Shown: positions 8,061 through 16,365 of the stretch, one piece after another
Layout of the letters: each line of letters starts with the position of its first letter
How positions within the stretch are numbered: the stretch's first letter is position 1
Assembly: GCF_000350225.1 (NCBI RefSeq)
Contig: NW_005179072.1
Span: forward strand, 126,999-190,998
Reading direction: 5' to 3'
Source: Chondrus crispus
Lineage: Eukaryota; Rhodophyta; Florideophyceae; Gigartinales; Gigartinaceae
Length of the DNA stretch: 64,000 bases
The notes under the pieces: model-generated
The model's database searches: none
What the model was told of the DNA's origin: nothing
The model's input: only the letters and a program-made list of their open reading frames with translations
Program-made: the position numbers and the translations under genes

Positions 8061-8624
8061 AGGGCCTCCTTTAAGACAGCATGGACAGCCATGTTTGGAT
8101 GTATATGATTGCGATTTTCAAAATATTACATGTCCAATAATTTAATGTATTGTGTCAGCGCGCCGTGATCCGTAAATTGGCTCAAGGGGTGCATCATACC
8201 GGGCTATCGATAGGGAAGCGAACGGTCTTTCTGAGCAGTGATGCAAGGAAGTGGCTGCAAAAAGCCGCAAATCTCATTATCTTATAGTGCCTGGTTCGAT
8301 ATAGTGCCGTTTTCGGCCCACGGACAGAGGGAGGCACTATATCGCGATCCCCCTGTACTGGCATTCAGGGACGTCAATAAAATGATTAAATTGAATTTTA
8401 ATGTATGCTAAATTGGATCAAGATTGAATTTAATCGCACTTATGCGGTAGGTGACAGCCAATGGTGTGCTCTCGTATGGCACGTTGGTAGCGACAGATTC
8501 CATTATATTAACTTTGTGTGCGCCATCATACTGTTAAGAAAAGTAATAAATGGACCAATCAGGTGCACGCTGACGTCCATACATGTCCAAACATGCCCGT
8601 CCATGCTGTCTTAAAGGAGGCCCT
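8061..8624. mobile_element. 564-bp MITE with long terminal inverted repeats
   Basis: The left end at 8061 and the reverse complement of the right end at 8624 share about 26 identical bases starting AGGGCCTCCTTTAAGACAGC. Weaker identity continues (CATGTTTGGA) to about 40 bp. The interior is AT-rich and non-coding; it contains several ATAGTGCC motifs. I see no convincing target duplication, so the exact ends may be a base or two off. Confidence 0.75.
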
Positions 8625-8699
8625 GAAGCCACATGTGTATGAACACGTGCAGGAAGTATGATAACCGTGCCATGGCGTTTTGCATAGAACTAATGCGTG

Positions 8700-8751
8700 G
8701 GAGGCACTACTCAAAGTGGCACTATTGCGCGACCCCCCCCCCCCTGTAGCA
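8700..8751 (+). repeat. GGCACTA / CGCGACCCCC element end, left copy
   Basis: The segment reads GGGAGGCACTACTC, then GGCACTATTGCGCGAC, a run of C and CCTGTA. Its reverse complement recurs with few changes at 15470-15521. Shorter relatives occur near 8327 and 28469. Confidence 0.6.
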
Positions 8752-9602
8752 CAGTTTCCCTTTTCGGGACAGTGTCAAGTGCTGCCGTTATTGCACGTTG
8801 TACACTTTACGGCCGACTGAGTGAATCTGTATAGGGTAGTTCAATTTTCGAAGGCATACTCGTTGACGAAATTATACTCATACATAGACAAATATTAGTG
8901 ACAACAAAGTAGAATGCAGTGCTGAATAGAATTTAGATATTTCGAGCACGGCACGGTAGATAGGTGAAGATAACGAAGCCGGTACCCAAGACGTTTGCAT
9001 CGTAAAAACGATTCCAAATTTCACCGAAAAATTCGATGGCTGAAGGGCAACTTTGGTTTACACATACAAATAATACATTAGAACTGTTCCTGTAGAGCAA
9101 TCTAGGAATATTCAGGAGTGAACATGACAAGCACGTCTTGACCCAGCTTATGACAGGGGCTTCAAAATTTTAGTTCTTCTTCGTCTCTCTGTCTCTACCA
9201 AAACTTGCGTAAAGAATTCAAAAAGGATTGGTACTGTAACATATTGGCATGTCAGCATTGGTCGTCCGGTCATGATTAATGGTGACCTTTCCTCGAACTA
9301 TAGGACAGCAGCAAAGCTTGATTCCCGGGCTCGCGATTATAAGAATCGCATTGGTGTTTTTTAGCTCCTGCGTAGGACGGCGATCAAGGGGCTGAGTGGA
9401 ACAGACGGGGTCTTCGCCAAAATGTCTTCATTCGCGAAGTGCGTAGTGATCACACATCTAGAGAGGTCTCATCATTTGTCTACAAAATATAAATAGGGTA
9501 AAAGGCCAGTTGTTTTATTTAGAAAGTTACAGTATTTTATTCAAAAATAATTAGGAAATTAAGCAAAAGGGAACAGTGAAAAACATACTGTACATCCTTC
9601 CG
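8752..9602. other. AT-rich intergenic or transposon interior, no gene seen
   Basis: No frame here resembles a protein. The sequence is AT-rich, with runs such as TATAAATAGGG and TTTTATTTAG near 9490-9540. It lies between an inverted-repeat end at 8700 and the copia insertion, and may belong to a larger decayed DNA transposon. Confidence 0.4.
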
Positions 9603-9713
9603 TGTTATTACGCAACGTGTACACGTACACACGAAGACTTCAGCGCCCATTTTAAGTATCTGAATAAACCACGCCGACGGCCAAAAGGGATCGTCGTCGA
9701 TTACGCAATCACA
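9603..9713 (+). repeat. 5' LTR of copia element, 111 bp (shortened)
   Basis: It starts TGTTATTACGCAACG and ends CGCAATCACA. It is identical to the 3' LTR except that 68 bp are absent between two copies of TTATTACGCAA. That pattern fits deletion by slippage or recombination between the 11-bp direct repeats. Confidence 0.88.
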
Positions 9714-9725
9714 GGTTATGGACCC
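9714..9725 (+). other. Half-tRNA primer-binding site (initiator tRNA-Met type)
   Basis: GGTTATGGACCC follows the LTR end directly. Eukaryotic initiator tRNA-Met contains GGGCCCATAACC around its CAU anticodon; its complement GGTTATGGGCCC differs from the site at one base. Drosophila copia primes from a tRNA-iMet half-molecule in the same way. The assignment is from remembered tRNA sequence. Confidence 0.65.
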
Positions 9726-10032
9726 TACGCAAGCCTAACAGCAACCACTGCATTCTACGACCTCTACAACGTATTCGAGCTTGGCTCTACGAAAGTAACC
9801 GACAAGGATTCGAGCGTTGCTCTACACCTTACCCACCCAGCGTGCGAGCATTGCTCCGCTAGCCAAGTCTGAGCATTGCTCCTCCTAGTTGTCACCCGCC
9901 CACAACGACAACATAGCCGATCTACAACATACTAACTCCCCCCGGTCGCGACGTCGTCACTACCGTGATACATCCCCCATTTGGACACCGCTGTACGACA
10001 ACGCTAAGCTCACAGAAAGAGAGGAACGAACC

Positions 10033-11418
10033 ATGGACACCCCTGGCACCAGCGGCAATCCCCCAGGACCTCACAGCTACACGCTCACGCAAACCCCGAA
10101 ATGGAAGATATCAGAAGAGCTCCCCGCACTCACGGAAGACAACTTCCCCCTCTGGCATGCCACCCTTATAGACATACTGACCATGCATGACCTCGAAGAC
10201 CTCATTGACGACAACTTCACCCCCCCACCCGACCTGACAGCGTTTTACGGCAAGGCAATGGCCAGCTGTCGCCGAGTAATTGCCAAAAGTATCCCAGCCG
10301 ACATCAACAACCAGATGCCAGCCGTGCTCTACACCGAACCCCCTTCACGCATTGTCGAATTCCTCAAGGACCTCCTGCAAGGCAACACAGCGGATAACCA
10401 CGCTATACTGGAACAAGAAGCCAAACAACCCGTGCTACACGATGGCATGACAATCAAGGATTACGTCACAAAACACCGAGCCCTCCGTGCCCGCATGCAG
10501 AACGCAGCATACCCCCATATTTCCGAAGAAGCAACAAAAGTTCGCTTCATGGTGGAAGGACTCCGCCCTAACGCCTCATTCCGCGATCTCATTCGGGCGT
10601 TCAAGGCCACTGGAATCCCACCCAGAATTTCGGACTTCCAAAGACGTCTCCATGACGTCGAGGAGGAGAACGGAAGGATGGACACACCATCGCCTCCACT
10701 TTACCCCACCCAGCCGCACACTCGCCATGGTGACAATCGGGGTCGGTATCGCGGTAGTCATCGACGCGGTAATACCCGTGGTAGGGGACGTGGCAGGTGG
10801 GGATACCAACGCAATGATAACAACCTTGCCCAACAGCTCCAAGATCTCGCAAACCTAAATCAATTAGTGTCAAACATACGCACGCCGCCTGCACAAGGAC
10901 GTGACTCCCCTTATCACCGGAGAACCGGTAGTCGCCCCGCCAAAGCGCAACGCGCATACACAGATCCCGGTCTCAGCCTAGAAACGGACACCCAAAATCC
11001 TATCGACCTCGCCACGCTTCAAGCTATAAACGCAGCAGGTGCCCAGGTCTCGGACGAAACCGAATCCGAGGAGGACGATCATAACCTTACGTTCATACTT
11101 GACTCAGGAGCCCACCCCTCTCACGTCAATTTTTCGTTCCCTGCTATGCGCCAATTGACAAAACCACTAACAACAAGAACAGCCACCTCCTCATCAAACG
11201 GCGCCACTCACGCTGGCATATTACAGCAAGATGGTACAACGGCCAACAAGTACTCCAAGGCCCACCCCCCTCGTCACGAGCTGCCAGAACTATCCCAATC
11301 AAACGTCGTTCAAAGCAAAGATCAAAACTACCCACTCATCAGCAGCCAACACAAGATACATCCGCTGGTAAACGTACAAACATTGGCGCTATTCCACGCG
11401 GCTTACCCAACAAATTGA
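10033..11418 (+). CDS. Copia Gag-protease
   Basis: The first ATG of this frame is at 10033 (461 codons). Residues about 15-215 form a copia-type Gag domain (PALTEDNFPLWHATLIDIL...). An RG-rich tract (about 240-265, RGRGRGRWGY) stands where many copia elements have a CCHC knuckle; no CCHC is seen. The protease active site DSGAHPSH is at about residue 357. After the protease the frame drifts and ends at 11418, before the integrase, which continues in other frames. A leader of about 320 nt precedes the ATG. Confidence 0.8.
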   Translation: MDTPGTSGNPPGPHSYTLTQTPKWKISEELPALTEDNFPLWHATLIDILTMHDLEDLIDDNFTPPPDLTAFYGKAMASCRRVIAKSIPADINNQMPAVLYTEPPSRIVEFLKDLLQGNTADNHAILEQEAKQPVLHDGMTIKDYVTKHRALRARMQNAAYPHISEEATKVRFMVEGLRPNASFRDLIRAFKATGIPPRISDFQRRLHDVEEENGRMDTPSPPLYPTQPHTRHGDNRGRYRGSHRRGNTRGRGRGRWGYQRNDNNLAQQLQDLANLNQLVSNIRTPPAQGRDSPYHRRTGSRPAKAQRAYTDPGLSLETDTQNPIDLATLQAINAAGAQVSDETESEEDDHNLTFILDSGAHPSHVNFSFPAMRQLTKPLTTRTATSSSNGATHAGILQQDGTTANKYSKAHPPRHELPELSQSNVVQSKDQNYPLISSQHKIHPLVNVQTLALFHAAYPTN

Positions 11419-11420
11419 CC

Positions 11421-14089
11421 CAAAACATCTCCGCGGCTGGCCGCATGCCGCACTCTGACAACAAAAAAGGTCAGTCTCCGTCGGAACTCGCCAAGGCGTT
11501 TCACAAGTGGCATCTTTTATTCAACCACATCAGTCCCCGAACCCTACAGACGATGGCAAAAAACGAGCTTCTGCCACTCCCAGCAATTCTCAAGCGAACC
11601 CCCCACGGCTCACCTGCTCCGGCTGTGCCCACGGCAAAATGCGCCGGCAGCCGCACAAATCAGCCACGCACCGCTATTCCATCGCTGTTTCCCTGTCCTC
11701 CGATGTTTGCGGACCCATCTCCCCCAAATCAACCCACGGCAACGCATATTTCATTACGTTTATAGACACAAAGTCCAAGTATGCTATGCTACACTTCATG
11801 CCCAATAGAAAGAACATACTCCAATTCATAATCTCCACAGTACAGACCATCAAGAGACGTCACGGTCAGCCGCCGCATATTTTCACGACGGACAATGCCG
11901 GCGAGTACATGTCAAAAGCCGCACGTCAATATTACCACGCAGAGGGCATTACGCTCAAACCCAGTACGCCCTACGCTCCGCAAGAAAACGGGATTGCTGA
12001 ACGCATCAACAATACTCTAATGACAGCAGCGCGCGCTGCCCTTTACCACAGCCGGTTATCCCCCGTTTACTGGGAAGATGCAGTACGCGACGTGTTGTTT
12101 AAGTACAACATAACAATGCACCACACATCCAAGCAACTACCGTTTACCGCTTGGAACGGGCATGCACCGGCAATTACCTCATTGCACACATTCGGCCAAC
12201 GAGGGTTCATTCCCATAATACGCAGTAAGACAAAGCTCCAAGCCCGCGCACACCCTGTCCGTTACATGTTCGGCATCGACGAATCGCATCTCATGGTGCG
12301 GACCCTCGCAACTGGAGAATACAAGCGAGTCAGGACGATCGATTTCAAACCATACTCCCGCACCTTGGACCCCGTCGCCACACAAACGACAGCCTACAAA
12401 ACGCATATCGCACACCCGGATCCCACCCACGTAACAGAAACCACACCGGCACCACGATCGCACAAGCAGGCCATGAGATACCCCGACGCTCAGCTGTGGG
12501 AGCGGGCACACAATCTCGAGCTTGACAAATTGGATGAAGCAGGAGCCATCAAATGGCTACCCAGGTCCTCCATCCCCCCCAAAACCCGGCTGATCCCCCT
12601 CAGGATGACCTACCGCTATAAACGCGCAACAAATGGGGACATTCTCGAGCACAAAGCCAGGTGTTCAGTAAGAGGGGACCTGATGCAACCGAATATCCAC
12701 TATGACCCCTCCCAACGAGCCTCTTATATGGCAGACAAGGATACCATACGGCTTTTGTTTGCAATAAAGGCCGCAGGTAACCTCGCCTGTGACCACTTTG
12801 ACCTCAAGTCAGCTTACGTTCACGAAGACTACAAATACAAAAAGCCTGTGTACGTGAAGCAGCACCCACGTTTCAATGGTCACCTCAAACACAAGGGGCC
12901 AGGCGGGCGATTAACCAAAAACGTATACGGCACTCCCTCAGGGGGATAATTTTACCTCGAAGGTGCGCACACATTCCTGCGCAGCCACGGCTACCAACAA
13001 AGCGAGCAGGACTCATGTCTTTTTTTCAATATTCATTCACCCAAATCCTTCATATTCATAGCCCTAAGCTCGGACGACTTCCTAATAGTGGCCTCGCACA
13101 CATCGCACATCGAAAAGCTGCATCAGGCGCTATCAAAAAAGTACAAAGTGAAACGGCTCGGTCCCCCAGCACAGTACCTAGGGTGGACAATCCAACACCA
13201 GAAAAATGGAGCAGTGAAAATCAGCCAACCGACGTACATCCATAACGTCCTCACTCACATGCGCATGACCACTGCCAACGGAAAAAGCACCCCTTACACC
13301 GATGGCATCAAACTGCATGGCCCCACAGATAAAGATACCCCAATACTCCATCTCAAGGCAAAGTACCAACAAATTATGGGAGAACTTAGATATATAGCAG
13401 ACTGTACGAGGCCGGACATCGTTTTTCTTGTCAACAAGCTGGCAGCAGCCACGCATAGCCCGATCAAACGCCACTGGGTTCACCTAAAACGACTAATGCG
13501 ATACCTGGTCGCCACGAGAGACGACGGAATCTTGTACCAACCCTCGAAATCTCACACCGGCCTTTCATCTGTCCTTCAAGAACCAACCACACCCACACGA
13601 CCCCACCCTGTTCAATCTTATTCAGATGCCGATTTCGCTGGCGACGAGGCGGATCGCAAATCAACAACCGGCGCCATCCATCTATTCGCAAACGCCCCCG
13701 TCGCATGGACATCGACCAAACAATCCATGCAAGCCCTATCGACATGCGAAGCCGAGTACATGGCGGCATCCACGGCTGTGCAGACTACTCTCTGGCTGCG
13801 ACGCATATTGCAGGAGTTATCCATCCTCCCTCCAGCCGCCACACCCTTACTTGTCGACAATCAAGCAGCAATCGCCATTGCAACGAACACAGCGCCCACC
13901 AAAAAGCGGAAATTTATCAACTTGAGACACCATTTCTTGCGCGCACACATCGGCAACGGCGACATCAAAGTCCTGCACGTCCCGTCTGAACGCATGCTGG
14001 CAGACATGCTTACGAAGCCGCTGGGTGCACAAAAGTTCAGGGCCAACAAGCAAAGAATATCCATGACTCAAACATGGGCGGATAATTGA
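11421..14089 (+). pseudogene. Copia Pol: integrase, reverse transcriptase, RNase H (broken)
   Basis: The integrase HHCC zinc region starts in one frame (FHKWHLLFNH, near 11500). It continues in another (CSGCAHGK, near 11615), so a frameshift lies near 11600. The catalytic core shows DVCGP, TTDNAGEY and ENGIAER (D,D,E). Reverse transcriptase follows (FDLKSAYVHE, KPVYVKQHP). An in-frame TAA at 12947-12949 interrupts YGTPSGG/FYLEGAHTFL. The palm motif reads SSDD (13067-13078) where the family has YVDD. RNase H retains SYSDADFAGD, CEAEYMA and LLVDNQAA, and the frame ends at 14089. Another frameshift separates it from gag-pro. Confidence 0.85.
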
Positions 14090-14121
14090 CTCTGCCATGA
14101 GCCACTCCGACACCTGCATCC

Positions 14122-14133
14122 GAGCAGGAGGAG
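14122..14133 (+). other. Polypurine tract of copia element
   Basis: GAGCAGGAGGAG stands immediately before the 3' LTR start TGTTATTACG. It is the expected plus-strand priming site and fixes the 3' LTR boundary. Confidence 0.8.
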
Positions 14134-14312
14134 TGTTATTACGCAAAGCGTAACCAAAACAAAACGCTCGGACACAGAAAACGCGTGTCCCAAGCCAGTA
14201 TTATTATTACGCAACGTGTACACGTACACACGAAGACTTCAGCGCCCATTTTAAGTATCTGAATAAACCACGCCGACGGCCAAAAGGGATCGTCGTCGAT
14301 TACGCAATCACA
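14134..14312 (+). repeat. 3' LTR of copia element, 179 bp
   Basis: It begins TGTTATTACGCAAAGCG directly after the polypurine tract and ends CGCAATCACA, followed by the TTCCG duplication. It holds two copies of TTATTACGCAA (14136 and 14204), 68 bp apart. The 5' LTR lacks the segment between them. Confidence 0.88.
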
Positions 14313-14385
14313 TTCCGCAGTTAGCGGAAGAATAAAAGAAGGCCGCGCGCAAGCAGCAGTCTTTCGTTAGAAGGCATCGTATAAA

Positions 14386-15414
14386 ATTTATAATATAAAT
14401 TTATTTATGGGCCATTTGCGGATCTTGGGGTGACAGGTGCGGCTTTTGATGCCCCTGGGGAGGTGAAGTTCTAGCCCTGGGGGTGTTTTGGGGGCGACTA
14501 CCCCAATTGAGGTGGCATTGAAGGGTGACGTTCCTCATTCATCCAATTCCGAGGGTGACGTCGCCCTAAGAAAACGACATGTTGAAACATGCTGATCTTT
14601 GTCTGTGTCTATAGGGCGACATTGGATCGTTTTCTGAGATTGATGTGATTTCAGTTGGAAATATAGGGTGACTTCATATGCGAAACACCGGCAACTTTTA
14701 CCCACTCTATCTACATACAATGACATACAGTATTTTCCATACCACGGAAGCATGTTGATGGGCGCCGGGCTCTTTGGTGCGGGTTCCGGGTCACTTGGAG
14801 ACGCGGCCGCGGTGCACCATGCTAGAGGCAGGGTGAGCAAGGCGATGAAGAAGGCGCGTGAGGGCATTGCGGCGAGATGTGCGGGGGGGGAGCTGGGGAA
14901 CGTAGACGCCGAAAAATGGCGGGTTCACAAGGCAGAACGTACGCCGCGTGACCGCGCGTCACCGTATGCCAGCTACTGTGGTGGGCACTGGGCGGCCTCT
15001 ATAGCCACACTATATTGTTTCAGTTTTGAGAGCGCTATATCCAGCGCGAAACCGTGCGTTGGCGTGCTTTTATAAGGGTGACATTAAAACAATCATGCGT
15101 TTCTAGGGCGACTTTTCTAACATTTAGGTCTCTGCCGAAATGCCACTATGGTATACATTTTTATGGGGTGACATCCCCGAATATGAGTTTGTCGGAGGTG
15201 ACTTTACGATCGTTTTTCTGTCACCCTAGAAAACGTGCATTGTCACCCCATCAAAAGGACACCATGGACCAAAATCACCCTACTAGCAAAGCACTTTTTA
15301 GTAGTGTCGCCCTATAAAAACCCCCACCGCATTGAAATCGCCCCACGTAGATTTCACTTTGGCCGGGTGTCGCCCCAAAATCTACACTTTGACCCTTTAT
15401 TTATACTATAAATG
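14386..15414. mobile_element. About 1-kb element with arrays of GGGTGAC/GGGCGAC
   Basis: The ends are related inverted repeats: left ATAAAT...GATCTTGGGGTGACA (about 14390-14435) and, reversed, ATAAAT...GATTTTGGGGCGACA (15368-15410). Exact GGGTGAC or GGGCGAC on the plus strand occurs at 14428, 14492, 14523, 14553, 14614, 14666, 15076, 15106 and 15166, with a one-base variant at 15196. The reverse complement occurs at 14560, 15220, 15242, 15306 and 15369, with variants near 15274 and 15337. Multiple subterminal heptamers in opposed orientation resemble transposase-binding arrays of DNA transposons. No transposase is encoded. Its right edge adjoins the inverted-repeat end at 15470. Confidence 0.65.
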
Positions 15415-15469
15415 CAGTAGCGGTCGCTATTCGCGGCACCGTATTGCAAATATTACAGGATATTTGCAA

Positions 15470-15521
15470 TACAGGGGGGGGGGTCGCTCAATAGTGCCTA
15501 CTTTAGTAGTGCTTCCCTCTA
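15470..15521 (-). repeat. GGCACTA / GCGACCCCC element end, right copy
   Basis: The reverse complement reads GGGAAGCACTACTA, then GGCACTATTGAGCGAC, a C run and CCTGT. It matches the left copy at 8700-8751 over about 50 bp with a handful of differences. The pair could be the ends of one decayed transposon later invaded by copia. Flanking sequences give no clear target duplication. Confidence 0.6.
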
Positions 15522-16365
15522 TATAGTGCTATGGCTCACCCTCTGGCACAGGTTATCATAAGCTCACACGTGTATCATCCGGCATGGTTCAGTACTCAAA
15601 GGATGAAGTTATTTAGTTGTGTTATACAGGCTTTGTTGTGTTTGTGTTAGCAGTGTGCTTTGTCCCCAAATATATGTATTTGAGCCTCCTTTATATAGTG
15701 CCATCCCCCCAATAGTGCCATAGCTAGAGGTATGTCACGCTATAGCACTATATCGTAGGAGGCACTGTACTGTACGGGGTAAATATGAATATTAAAAAAA
15801 TCACCCACGTGTTCAACTGAATCGGTGCTTTATTGCAACGTCCAACTGGAGCAGAGGAGAGTTGAAAAGTCTGGGGAAAAGTCGCAACAGGGAGTCGGCC
15901 CAGTATCTTGCAGCACACAGAGGGCTGTCCCAGTGTCACTGTCACCCGCACCGCCTTGTTGAATTCTAGTTCAGTGCTCTCCAGGTACATGTCTTTCCAT
16001 ACCTTTTCGGAAGTGCACATTGCTTTCAATGGCATCAAAGGGGGCCGAAAGATTACCTCTGCCGACAAGTAACGCGCGCTTGGCGCGGCAAGTCCTGCGT
16101 TTCTGATTTCAGAGAACCTAAAGTTGTTCTGTACACACGAGAATCGCCTTCAACATCTGCACCACTCTCCTTGCAGAACACGACCCCTTTTATATATTTC
16201 GTCTTCCTCAGCCGTACTTTGGTCTCGTGAAAATCATTTTTGTCAAGACTTTGGGTACCCGCTGATCAGTTTCTGCCTTCTGTCGATTGCACATCAACCA
16301 GAGCCCAGGTGTCCGGCTCGTGGTGAAGATAAGCTTTCTCTTCAATTAGTTCTCGAAATCTGAGC
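15522..16365. other. Intergenic, transposon-derived left part, kinase upstream region
   Basis: ATAGTGCC motifs recur at 15690-15780, ending in AGGAGGCACTGTACTG. The rest, to the kinase ATG at 16366, holds no recognisable gene and presumably contains the kinase promoter and 5' UTR. I cannot point to a specific promoter element. Confidence 0.4.

Larger units (their letters stand above)
9603..14312 (+). mobile_element. Ty1/copia element, 4710 bp, with TSD
   Basis: The element is flanked by the 5-bp target duplication TTCCG (9598-9602 and 14313-14317) and bounded by TG...CA LTRs. Domain order is Gag, protease, integrase, reverse transcriptase, RNase H, the order that defines Ty1/copia. The shared LTR portion is identical at both ends, so insertion was recent. 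Pol carries frameshifts and a stop, so this copy is defective. Confidence 0.92.

Noticed and set aside
8061-8624. piggyBac-type assignment for the MITE from TTAA near its ends
   Set aside because: The TTAA lies inside the inverted repeat (CTTTAAGAC), not at the boundary, and no duplication flanks it.
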